A stretch of 64,000 nucleotides of DNA, from assembly GCF_014653155.1 (NCBI RefSeq), contig NZ_BNAF01000013.1, positions 1-64,000 of the forward strand, in the 5' to 3' direction. Source of the DNA: Sphingobacterium griseoflavum (GTDB taxonomy: Bacteria > Bacteroidota > Bacteroidia > Sphingobacteriales > Sphingobacteriaceae). Positions 43,827 through 52,069 of this stretch are shown in pieces. The translations under genes were made by a program, and so were the position numbers. The stretch's first letter is position 1, and each line of letters opens with the position of its first letter. Under the pieces are notes generated by a model that was not told the origin of the DNA, did no database searches, and saw nothing but the letters and a program-made list of their open reading frames with translations.

Positions 43827-44801
43827 CTATGGTAATGCCGGGAAGTGTTTATTGATCCACTCGTCGGAATAAATAGTGTCCAAATAACGTTCTCCGTTAT
43901 CAGGAATGAGCGCTACCACCGTTGCATCGGGTGGCAGCAGGTGCTGGTACTGTTGCATCGCTTTTACCACGGCTCCGGAGGAACCGCCCGCGAGAACACT
44001 TTCCCGCTCTAGTAGCAACTGACAGCCTGCGATACATTCCTCGTCCGAGACATGTACGACATCGTGCACCTGTTCCATTTTTAAGAAATGCGATTTTCTA
44101 CTCGCGCCCATGCCCGGTATGAGACGGGGCTTGGCACTATCCCTGAAAATCAAGCTTCCTTCGGCATCGACAGCAATAATTTTGCTGTGCGCGCCATGAG
44201 CGTCTATAGCGTCGGCAAAACCACGTAACGTACCGCAGGTGCTGGTCGGCACAAACAGGTAGTCAGGAGGCATGCCCAAATCATGAACAATCTCGGCGAA
44301 GGTTTGTTTGTGCGCTGCAGGACTATCTAGATTGTGGTATTGATCGGGCCAAAAGCTGTCGGGAATTTCCTGCAAGAGCTGCTTCACCATTTTTAAACGG
44401 GTGTTGAGGTAGCCCCCGTTGCCATCATGCTGATTGACCTTGATGATCTTCGCTCCAAAGGTTGATAATATTTTTTCTGCCAAGGGATTTATGTGCGGGT
44501 CCGTGACCAAGAACAGACGCAGGTTGTAATGGTGGCAAATACGTGCCAGCCCAATGCCCATGTTGCCGGATGTCGACTCGATCAGTACCGTGCCTTTGGT
44601 GATCGTACCACGTTCGATGGCTTGTCGGACGACATGCAGCGCCGAACGGTCTTTAATACTGCCACCAGGGTTCAAGAGTTCCATCTTCCCAAAAATGGCT
44701 AGCGAGGATGGCTCGAACAAGCGATCAAATTTCACTAAAGGTGTATTACCGATGCAATCCAATATATGGGCTGCATGCTGCTTGATTTCCGTTAATTGCA
44801 T
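43827..44801 (-). CDS. SbnA-like PLP-dependent synthase (cysteine synthase superfamily)
   Basis: 324 aa, fold-II PLP enzyme. Motifs: IGNTPLVKF, PLP lysine Lys50 in NPGGSIKDRSA, phosphate/substrate loop ESTSGNMG (~75-82), VPTSTCGTLRGF and AGGSSGAVV. The STCGTLRGFAD and GMGASRKS variations and the start HILDCIGNTPLV fit SbnA, which makes N-(2-amino-2-carboxyethyl)-L-glutamate from O-phosphoserine and glutamate, better than CysK. CysK or cystathionine-beta-synthase-like activity remains the alternative. It is the first gene of the minus-strand operon 40568-44801; the promoter should lie in the gap to its right. Confidence 0.85.
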   Translation of the reverse strand: MQLTEIKQHAAHILDCIGNTPLVKFDRLFEPSSLAIFGKMELLNPGGSIKDRSALHVVRQAIERGTITKGTVLIESTSGNMGIGLARICHHYNLRLFLVTDPHINPLAEKILSTFGAKIIKVNQHDGNGGYLNTRLKMVKQLLQEIPDSFWPDQYHNLDSPAAHKQTFAEIVHDLGMPPDYLFVPTSTCGTLRGFADAIDAHGAHSKIIAVDAEGSLIFRDSAKPRLIPGMGASRKSHFLKMEQVHDVVHVSDEECIAGCQLLLERESVLAGGSSGAVVKAMQQYQHLLPPDATVVALIPDNGERYLDTIYSDEWINKHFPALP

Positions 44802-45272
44802 ACGTTATGATCTAGTATCTATGCGTCCTGTTTGCCAGATATGCTCGCGTTATCGATCCCGGTGTTTCCGGAGTAGGCCAATAGCGATCATCGGTCGGCA
44901 TCCATTCTTGCCTCGGTAGAACGCACATACTATATCATTAGTTCAGTAAGCGACCCACTATATTTCGTGCAGTCTTCTTTCGATACAGCCAAACACACCT
45001 CTTTACTTCATAGGCTTGCTCGTGGCCGGCCCCATCCGAATTTGACGGTAGAAGGGCGGGATTGAATAATTGTTGGATTAATGGGATATTTAGATCTGTT
45101 AAACTGAAAAAAATATGGAAAAAGCGTTTTTATTCGGTTCTTTTTATGCTATTAATGGTCTTGTGTTGTGAATAATATGTTATATGATGAAATTTGTGAT
45201 AATATATTTTTTAAAAGAACAGCTACTTGCTCCTCTTTAATTGTGGGTACTGGTAGCATAAATGGAAATAGT
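44802..45272. other. Divergent intergenic region
   Basis: About 470 bp between the PLP operon (minus) and the DsbD-alpha-like gene (plus); no supported gene. AT-rich towards the right, with no clear -33/-7 pair. An upstream in-frame extension of the right-hand gene (from 45168) is open, but its residues do not resemble an export signal. Confidence 0.4.
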
Positions 45273-45722
45273 ATGAAAAGAATAGCTTTATGCATCATTT
45301 TGCTCTCCCTGTTTGTTTCAGCAGGTATGGCCCAAATCCACAATCCGGTAAAGTGGTCTGTAGCCTCGAAAAAGTTAAACAGCAAGGAAGCTGTGGTATT
45401 TATTAAAGCAACAATCCAAGAAGGGTGGCACATTTATGGGCTTCATGTGCCTGAGGGTGGGCCCATATCGACGACTATTACGTTCGCGCCATCCAAGGAG
45501 TATACGTTAAATGGTAAAGTTGCTGCGCCCGCGCCACAGAGCAAATATGAAAAGGACTTTAAAATGAATGTGCCCTTTTATCCGAACGAGGTAACCTTCC
45601 AGCAGAAGGTTAAATTGGTAAAAGGTCAGACAACAGTGAAGGGCACCGTAGAATTTATGGCCTGCGACAAATCGCAGTGTTTACCACCAGACGAATACAA
45701 CTTTAACATTGCCGTAAAGTAG
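45273..45722 (+). CDS. Stand-alone DsbD N-terminal (alpha)-domain protein
   Basis: 149 aa from the ATG at 45273, giving a signal peptide ending SAGMAQ (~residue 16). The mature part matches the immunoglobulin-like DsbD alpha domain: NPVKWSVASKKL, EGWHIYGLHVPEGGPI, and the redox-site segment EFMACDKSQCLPP with its two cysteines near the C-terminus. In DsbD this domain passes electrons to periplasmic partners. Here it lacks the membrane and thioredoxin domains, so it is a free periplasmic unit that would need an external reductant, or it is a dedicated thiol chaperone. The TlpA-like protein encoded elsewhere in the window is a possible partner (inference). Confidence 0.85.
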   Translation: MKRIALCIILLSLFVSAGMAQIHNPVKWSVASKKLNSKEAVVFIKATIQEGWHIYGLHVPEGGPISTTITFAPSKEYTLNGKVAAPAPQSKYEKDFKMNVPFYPNEVTFQQKVKLVKGQTTVKGTVEFMACDKSQCLPPDEYNFNIAVK

Positions 45723-45820
45723 TGTAGCTGTGTTTGACATCGGTGTCTCTTGGCGCGGATGGACAAACTTAGCTTGTAGAAGTGAAGATATCAAAAAATA
45801 AATACCGTTCCAAGGTATTG

Positions 45821-45866
45821 TTGTTTAGTTAGTAATAATCAGGCCGCCTCGCTCGAGTGCGGCCTG
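45821..45866 (+). terminator. Terminator-like hairpin with conserved upstream motif (copy A)
   Basis: TTGTTTAGTTAGT (45821-45833) is followed by the stem AGGCCGC / GCGGCCT (45841-45847, 45859-45865). The same motif-plus-hairpin layout recurs at 55425-55476. It lies ~100 bp after the DsbD-like gene; the T run behind the stem is weak. Confidence 0.6.
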
Positions 45867-45944
45867 TTATGTTAGCACGAATGATGCTGCAATAACTGGT
45901 ACAGTTTGTGCTATCGCATAGCCGTGCTACCGGCACAGCGATAT

Positions 45945-47198
45945 ATGCTCTGTTACTGTTTTGTTCCCGCGAATAAGTTGGCTTTTGTTTTTGTTTTCAT
46001 GTGCTGCATATGGCACCTTGCCGTCTTTGGGCAGCGCCCTGTCCATGAAATTGAAGTCAGCAAGTTTGTGGTGGATACCGGGAAGCAGCTTGATCTGATC
46101 GATTTGGGCAAGCGTGCGCTCGCGATAAAGCCCCCTGCTGCGGTGGACAGCACTGGTCAAAAGGTGTATTTTTCCATTCTTCCATTTTCGCAGCAGGTGC
46201 CCGGTGGTGGACATGCCTTAATCACCTCCACTACCGCGGGATTCTATCTCGGCGAACGGAGCACAACCTATATATCCCGTATAAATTTCACACCCTACAC
46301 TAATTTTGGCAAGCGTATTGGCATACCGATACGTTCCTATATATGGTTAAAAGGTAATGCTTGGGTGATTGACGGCGACATCCGTATGTTGAAATATCCA
46401 CATGAGACGTGGGGTGTCGGCCAAGAGCACCACGCGTCAGATAAAATTATGCTGGATTATTCTTACCTACGCGTGTACCAGCACGTGTTAAAACGTATGA
46501 AAGGTGGATTGTTTTTGGGATTAGGCTACAATTTGGATTACCGTATGGATCTACGCAGCGAAAGTGGAACCTTGCTGGCCGATTACACCGCTTATCCTTA
46601 CGGGACGCAAAGCTATGGCTCCTCCATTTCCTCGGGGTTGAGTTTCAATGTGATCTACGATACGCGCGCCAATTCCATCAATGCTTGGGATGGCAACTAC
46701 GCGAACCTTCAGTTTCGTTTTAACCCAACTTTTATGGGGAGCAGCGAGTCTTGGCGGTCGCTTTTTATGGAGATGCGGCGCTACCATCGGCTAACAGATA
46801 ATCCCAATCGGCAAAATATGATTGCGATACGTCATTTCCTTTGGACCGTCTTCGGCAGCCGTGCGCCTTATATGGAGCTCCCAAATTTGGGATGGGATCC
46901 TTATAACAGTTCGGGACGTGGTTTTCCATTGAGCCGCTATCGTGGCAAATCCATGTACTACATGGAAGCTGAATATCGACGAGATATCACAGAGAACGGT
47001 CTGCTGGGCTTCGTGGTTTTTACGAATGCAAATACGGTGAGTGGTCCCCAAAGTAAATTTTTGTTCACTTGGAATGTGGCTGCGGGCGCTGGTGCCCGCG
47101 TCAAATTTAATAAGAAGTCGGGGACAAATATCGCCCTGGATTATGGCGTGAGCAAACAACATCGAAGTATTCATCTCACTTTGGGCGAGGTTTTTTAG
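45945..47198 (+). CDS. Surface-antigen (BamA/TamA-like) outer membrane barrel protein
   Basis: 417 aa from the ATG at 45945; TTG/GTG starts at 45906-45908 look unlikely, and the ATG at 45999 is a shorter option. The signal peptide ends about HLAVFG. No POTRA repeats are apparent; after a ~50-residue lead-in the chain becomes a barrel of the bacterial surface antigen type (FSILPFSQQVPGGGHALITS, GLGYNLDYRMDL, SSGLSFNVIYDTRAN, YANLQFRFNPTFMGS, ELPNLGWDPYNSSGRGF, IHLTLGEVF at the end). Such POTRA-less Omp85-like proteins occur in Bacteroidota with unknown roles. It is followed 17 bp later by a convergent receiver-domain gene. Confidence 0.82.
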   Translation: MLCYCFVPANKLAFVFVFMCCIWHLAVFGQRPVHEIEVSKFVVDTGKQLDLIDLGKRALAIKPPAAVDSTGQKVYFSILPFSQQVPGGGHALITSTTAGFYLGERSTTYISRINFTPYTNFGKRIGIPIRSYIWLKGNAWVIDGDIRMLKYPHETWGVGQEHHASDKIMLDYSYLRVYQHVLKRMKGGLFLGLGYNLDYRMDLRSESGTLLADYTAYPYGTQSYGSSISSGLSFNVIYDTRANSINAWDGNYANLQFRFNPTFMGSSESWRSLFMEMRRYHRLTDNPNRQNMIAIRHFLWTVFGSRAPYMELPNLGWDPYNSSGRGFPLSRYRGKSMYYMEAEYRRDITENGLLGFVVFTNANTVSGPQSKFLFTWNVAAGAGARVKFNKKSGTNIALDYGVSKQHRSIHLTLGEVF

Positions 47199-47215
47199 CC
47201 TGCATCTGGCGCAGG

Positions 47216-47629
47216 CTAGTTTTCATCTAAGCTAGCTAAGTATGCATGTATGCTGTTTAGCAATTCGGCAACACTCACTTTGTTTTTATCGAACACGGCA
47301 ATCACGCCGGCCTGCTCCATATCGCTGATGTCTTTTGCTTCGGTGCTGGTAGAATATCCGAAAGTAACGATTTTGGGAAAACGCTCCCTGATCAAAGACG
47401 CCGTCTCGATGCCATTGCCCGGCTGCATATATAAATCCAAGATACATACGGCAGGCCGGTTTTCCGTAGTTTCCAACTTTTCCAGGAGCATCTGTCCGTG
47501 GTCGGCAGCTAGAATAAGTTCAAAACGGCCGTCTTGTTTTATCAGCGTTTTCAAGAGCAGTTGGGTGATGGTAGAATCCTCAGCAAACCCAATATTTACC
47601 TTCTTATGCGTTGTTTCCTCTATTGTCAT
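47216..47629 (-). CDS. Single-domain response regulator receiver (CheY-like)
   Basis: 137 aa with only a receiver domain: Glu17-Asp18 (GFAEDSTI), phospho-acceptor Asp65 (VCILDLYMQPGNG), switch Ser/Thr (FGYSTSTEA) and Lys near residue 115 (AVFDKNKVS). No output domain and no adjacent kinase gene, so it is an orphan that must relay phosphate to or from a distant protein. The start is set by the ATG at 47629. Confidence 0.88.
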   Translation of the reverse strand: MTIEETTHKKVNIGFAEDSTITQLLLKTLIKQDGRFELILAADHGQMLLEKLETTENRPAVCILDLYMQPGNGIETASLIRERFPKIVTFGYSTSTEAKDISDMEQAGVIAVFDKNKVSVAELLNSIHAYLASLDEN

Positions 47630-47790
47630 TCAAGAAGCTGCTTAATTAAAATGTATAATAAAAAATTAGGCACTAACTGTAGATAGTGCGTAAAGAGTCC
47701 TGCGCGGTAGAGCAGGTACATTGTTCTTCATGGTAGGACATCATAGCTGATGGCCGACTCAAAAATAGGCGCATTAGGGCTTAAAAAAAA

Positions 47791-47804
47791 GCACCATTTG
47801 GTGC
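47791..47804 (-). terminator. Terminator of the Crp-like regulator gene
   Basis: GCACCA / TGGTGC stem with a 2-nt loop and T runs on both sides (minus-strand T run from plus-strand 47783-47790). It lies 6 bp after the stop of the gene at 47810 and could act in both directions. Confidence 0.75.
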
Positions 47805-47809
47805 ATTTT

Positions 47810-48388
47810 TTACAGTTTGTGCATCGCTCGGTTAAACGTGTTGCGATGGATACCGAGGTAGGAAGCGATATAGGCTGAAGGGAACAATTTGAATAGTTCT
47901 GGGGTTTGTGCCTTAAGCAAACTTATCTTTTCCGGGGCACTGCTCGCATGCAGCATCTTGCTTCGGTAGAGTGCCTGCAAAAATTGTGGTTGCATAATGA
48001 GCATTTCCAACTGATAGAATCGAGGAAACTGTTCATACAACTCCTTTACCTTAACCGTGTCCAAAACGATCATGGTAACATCCTGATAACATTTATACGA
48101 AACCGCCGACGGTACATTTCGAATGTAGGCCTCGTAATTAAATACGACGTCATGCTGGGAAGCGGCAAAAAAGAAACTATGGATTTGCTCTTCCTCGTTG
48201 CTGTCTCTGTCATAGGCGTACAATAGCCCCTTAATCAGTAGTCCTATACGGTTACTGTATTCACCTTTTTTGATAAAAAAGCTGTTCTTCTTAAAATGTT
48301 CCAGATGGAGGATCTTCCGGAGCGCTCCTATTTCTGCCTCACTCAAATTGAAATGAGCGAATTTTTCGGTGATGTGGTTTAAAAACAT
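47810..48388 (-). CDS. Crp/Fnr-family transcriptional regulator
   Basis: 192 aa. The N-terminal cyclic-nucleotide-binding-like barrel is at residues ~25-115 (HFKKNSFFIKKGEYSNRIGLLIKGLL, then AVSYKCYQDVTMIVLD). A linking helix is followed by a short helix-turn-helix at the extreme C-terminus (FPSAYIASYLGIHRNTFNRAMHKL). The compact HTH without a following wing is typical of the Bacteroidota Crp-like group. No conserved cAMP-binding RxS signature is evident, so the ligand is unknown. Divergent from the third SusC gene across 560 bp, so it may regulate that locus (position only). Confidence 0.88.
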   Translation of the reverse strand: MFLNHITEKFAHFNLSEAEIGALRKILHLEHFKKNSFFIKKGEYSNRIGLLIKGLLYAYDRDSNEEEQIHSFFFAASQHDVVFNYEAYIRNVPSAVSYKCYQDVTMIVLDTVKVKELYEQFPRFYQLEMLIMQPQFLQALYRSKMLHASSAPEKISLLKAQTPELFKLFPSAYIASYLGIHRNTFNRAMHKL

Positions 48389-48946
48389 AGCACGGCTAGG
48401 CGTTTGCAGTGTTCACGGATGACTACGATCCTACTGGTTTCCAAGCTATGCATATGTCGTAAATTCTGTTTTTCATGGGCGTATGCTATTAGGTAACGAT
48501 AAAGGTACGAAAAAGCCTCGTTTGGGCAACATTTTACGTATCGATGATGGTAAGAGGTCTTGTGCCATTTAAAAGGAGCCCTATACCCGCAGTAGACCAA
48601 CCTTCCCTACTGAAATATACTTCCATTAATAATATGTAGTTATGGGATAGTATTTCGTTTATATTTTTCATATTAAATGGATAAATGATTGGTTTGCGAC
48701 TCCCGCTACTGTGCTGTTTATCCTTGCTACACCGTTTTTTCAATAGAAAAGATTGGTTTTGTTGGGTGTAATTCTTTGTTGTTCGATTTTTAAACTATTA
48801 GTAACCTCCTGTGATCCATTGGAAATCAAAAAATAGTGCATAACAACCTGTTAATAATTGATTATTCTTGGTTAATATATGAGATACGAGCCTTTGTTAT
48901 CCCGCCTATATTTGACTAAATTATTACTAACAACTAACTAGCCACT
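48389..48946. other. Divergent intergenic region upstream of third susC
   Basis: About 558 bp with no supported gene; a few minus-strand frames (e.g. 48534-48743) lack any family resemblance. The right third is AT-rich and includes the candidate promoter element at 48907-48914. Confidence 0.4.
48907..48914 (+). promoter_or_regulatory. Candidate -7 promoter element of third susC
   Basis: TATATTTG is a perfect match to TAnnTTTG, 32 bp before the susC ATG. A TTG at 48894-48896 is too close for the usual -33 spacing, so an activator-dependent promoter is possible. Confidence 0.5.
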
Positions 48947-51900
48947 ATGAAAATTCTAGTACTACTATGGATTTCGGTTTGGGTGTCGGTCAATGTTTAT
49001 GCACAGCAAATTAAGGGTACGGTCTTGGATCAGGACGGTAAACCAATTGCGGGGGCATCGATAAAAAACCTCAGCACTTCATTAACCACCCAAACCGATC
49101 AAAAGGGTCAATTTGCCCTTGCTGCCAATGGGCAGCAGATGTTGGAAGTCTCCTCCGTGGGATACGAAAAGAGACAGGTGTCGGCGGGACAGCAGCCTTT
49201 GGTCATCACGCTGAATGAAACGTTGAGCACGCTGGATGACGCTGTCGTAATCGGTTACCAGACGGTAACACGGAAGAAAAATACGGCTGCCGTGTCAACG
49301 ATATCGGGTAAAGACCTTGAGAACATTCCGGCCGCGAGCTTTGAAACAATTCTGCAAGGACGTTTGCCGGGCGTCAATGTGCAGAATGTGAGTGGTTCTC
49401 CCGGAAGTATGGGGACGGTGTACGTGCGGGGTTCGACGGGCTTAAGCAACAGTTACGACGATGCACGCATTTTGAGCAGCCCACTGTATGTTATCGATGG
49501 TGTTCCGCAACCCACCGAGCAGTATGCCAATCTAAATACGGGTACCGGTACAAACTTTTTGGCCGGGCTCAATCCAAACGACATCGAATCGGTTTCTGTG
49601 CTGCGAGACGCTTCGGCAGCAGCCATTTACGGGTCGCGTGCGGCCAATGGTGTTATCCTGATCACGACAAAAAAAGGTGTGATTCGCGAGCCCGTCGTCA
49701 TGGTCAATGGATATTCTGGCGTGACATTACGCCCTGATCTACGTCCTATGGCATTAGGAAGCGCAGAGAGAGGACAAAAAATGGGTATTCTCAATGATCA
49801 GTTGACAGTTGCCCAACGCGAAAATCTTCCCTTTTTATTGACCGATAGCTTGAACCCCGCTTTCAATGGAAATACCAATTTTCAGGATATGTTCTACCAA
49901 AAAGGACGAGTCAACAACGGCGACCTTAGCGTGAGTGGGGGAGGTGGTAGTTCCACCTATCGCTTCAGCGGTAACTACTACAATGAAGAGGGGATTATCA
50001 AGCAAACAGGTTTCACGCGCTTTGCAACGAGGTTAAATCTCTCCACCCAAGCGCTGAAGGATAAGTTAACGATCAATCCAATTGTGTCGTATACGTTTAT
50101 TGATCGTCCGCGAGGAAACGGTAGTGCCACAAACCCCTTCCCTTGGGGTGCAGGCAATATGCCTTCTTCGTTGTACAATCTCTCGGATGCACGAAGGGAG
50201 TATTTTCTTGGTGCCTACGACGGCGACCTGGATAAAAATATCACCAACCAGCTGAGCCTTAATCTCAACATGAATGTACATCTGCTACCTAAATTGACGT
50301 TGACGTCTCAAACGGCGTTTCAATACAACACCGGACGTCGCGACTTTTCGAGGCCGAGTTTCTTGAATGCAAATTTAGGCAATTCATCAAGCTCGTGGAC
50401 ATCAGATCAACAAAACTGGCGGACGTCAAATTACCTAAACTATTCGGACGTTTTTGGTAAGCACTCCTTGACCGTTTTGGTGGGGCAAGATATAGAGCAT
50501 GATAAATACCAAGAAACATCGGCCGGTGGATATTATGGAAGCTCAGATCAGATTAAGGTGGTGCAAGGATTTTTACAGGATTACATCAGTGCTTATTCGG
50601 ATTACCAGGCTTGGGGACTGCTGTCGTATTATTCTCGGTTGAGCTACGACTATGATGACCGCTATATCGTATCGGCGAGTATCCGTACAGATGGATCATC
50701 CCGTTTTGGTAAGGATAGCCGGTACGGTTGGTTTCCTTCTGCATCGGCAGCTTGGTTGCTGTCTGAAGAAAACTTCCTGAAAGACAACGGCATATTTACC
50801 TTGTTGAAATTAAGAGCAAGTTACGGTACCACTGGTAATTTGCCACGCGACAATTACCTGCCTTATAGTACCTATCGCGTAAATGCGGGAGGTTATGCCG
50901 GCAACAGCAGCGGTGCTTCTTACAACGGTGTGACGGCTGTCACGCCAAACTTCACGAGTGGCGTTGCACAGGACGGATTGACTTGGGAGCGCGGTACAAG
51001 CTGGAATATCGGGACTGATATCGAGTTGTTCGGCGGCAAATACAGCATAGCAGCGGATGTGTATAACAAAGAAACGAGGAATCAGCTTTTTGCCGTACAG
51101 TTGCCTTTGAATACCGGTTACGACTATGCGATGACAAACTCTGTGGGTGTTCGCAACTCGGGGGTAGAATTGGTCGTCGGGGCAAATCCTTTGTCCAGCA
51201 GTAGCCCGATAAATTGGCGCTCGAACTTCAATGTTTCCTACAATAGGAATCAGATCATGAGCCTACCCAACGGCGGCCGCGATTTGGTGATGAACGGCGA
51301 CCGGTTTGATGCTTCCCATATCCTTTCGATTGGTAGCCCTATCAATGCATTTTATCTGTTCCAAACGCTCGGTGTCTACTCGACGTTGAATGATGTCCCC
51401 GTGAATCCGTACTCTGGCGCATTGTACGGAAACGGCGGTCCCTATGGAGCCGGTATGTTTCATTTGAAAGATTTGGACGGCGATTACTACTTGGATTCCT
51501 TTCGCGATGGTATCAACTCGGATAAGATGCCTATTGGCGACCCTAATCCAAAATGGACGGGAGGATGGAACAACCAGTTTTCCTACAAAAACTTTACCTT
51601 TTCGTTCTTCATAAACTTTACCTTGGACCGGGATATCCTCAACCTCTATGAGGCGGATGCATTTGCGACCGTTTTTAACAACGCAGAATTTGCAGCGAAG
51701 GCTTATCCAGATTTGAGCCAATTTAACATATGGAAAAAAGACGGTGACCAGGCAGAGTATGCAAAGCTGGACATGGGAACGTACCGCTACTACTATACGT
51801 CGGCACAGACTTTCTTTTTGGAAGATGGGAGCTATGTCCGGTTGAAAAACGTAATTGGTTCTTATGATTTTACAAAAGGTGTGGTGAAACGCATTGGGCT

Positions 51901-52060
51901 AAACCGACTTCGTGTTTACGGCATCGTCGACAACTTACTGACTTGGAAGGCGTCCAAAAAATTGCCTGATCCGGAAGCGGTCAACCAATATGGCGAATAC
52001 AATGGCTTTGGCTATCCTATGCCTAAGAAGTTTACACTAGGTTTAGAAATCACCTTATAA
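48947..52060 (+). CDS. SusC/RagA-family TonB-linked transporter (third locus)
   Basis: 1037 aa. Signal peptide to residue 20 (VNVYAQ), carboxypeptidase-regulatory-like domain (KGTVLDQDGKPIAGASI), TonB-box-like DDAVVIGYQTVTRKKN, and plug (ETILQGRLPGVNVQNVSG, LYVIDGVPQP, VLRDASAAAIYGSRAANGVI). The barrel ends FTLGLEITL. No STN domain, and no sigma/anti-sigma genes nearby. First gene of an operon with SusD, a FAS1 lipoprotein and a DUF5007-like lipoprotein, all spaced by 8-9 bp. Confidence 0.95.
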   Translation: MKILVLLWISVWVSVNVYAQQIKGTVLDQDGKPIAGASIKNLSTSLTTQTDQKGQFALAANGQQMLEVSSVGYEKRQVSAGQQPLVITLNETLSTLDDAVVIGYQTVTRKKNTAAVSTISGKDLENIPAASFETILQGRLPGVNVQNVSGSPGSMGTVYVRGSTGLSNSYDDARILSSPLYVIDGVPQPTEQYANLNTGTGTNFLAGLNPNDIESVSVLRDASAAAIYGSRAANGVILITTKKGVIREPVVMVNGYSGVTLRPDLRPMALGSAERGQKMGILNDQLTVAQRENLPFLLTDSLNPAFNGNTNFQDMFYQKGRVNNGDLSVSGGGGSSTYRFSGNYYNEEGIIKQTGFTRFATRLNLSTQALKDKLTINPIVSYTFIDRPRGNGSATNPFPWGAGNMPSSLYNLSDARREYFLGAYDGDLDKNITNQLSLNLNMNVHLLPKLTLTSQTAFQYNTGRRDFSRPSFLNANLGNSSSSWTSDQQNWRTSNYLNYSDVFGKHSLTVLVGQDIEHDKYQETSAGGYYGSSDQIKVVQGFLQDYISAYSDYQAWGLLSYYSRLSYDYDDRYIVSASIRTDGSSRFGKDSRYGWFPSASAAWLLSEENFLKDNGIFTLLKLRASYGTTGNLPRDNYLPYSTYRVNAGGYAGNSSGASYNGVTAVTPNFTSGVAQDGLTWERGTSWNIGTDIELFGGKYSIAADVYNKETRNQLFAVQLPLNTGYDYAMTNSVGVRNSGVELVVGANPLSSSSPINWRSNFNVSYNRNQIMSLPNGGRDLVMNGDRFDASHILSIGSPINAFYLFQTLGVYSTLNDVPVNPYSGALYGNGGPYGAGMFHLKDLDGDYYLDSFRDGINSDKMPIGDPNPKWTGGWNNQFSYKNFTFSFFINFTLDRDILNLYEADAFATVFNNAEFAAKAYPDLSQFNIWKKDGDQAEYAKLDMGTYRYYYTSAQTFFLEDGSYVRLKNVIGSYDFTKGVVKRIGLNRLRVYGIVDNLLTWKASKKLPDPEAVNQYGEYNGFGYPMPKKFTLGLEITL

Positions 52061-52069
52061 CATGACACC

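Noticed and set aside
43827..44801. Plain cysteine synthase (CysK) involved in sulfur assimilation
   Set aside because: No sulfur-assimilation genes nearby; the SbnA-like sequence details and PLP/FAD neighbours favour a biosynthetic cluster, though CysK-like activity is not excluded.
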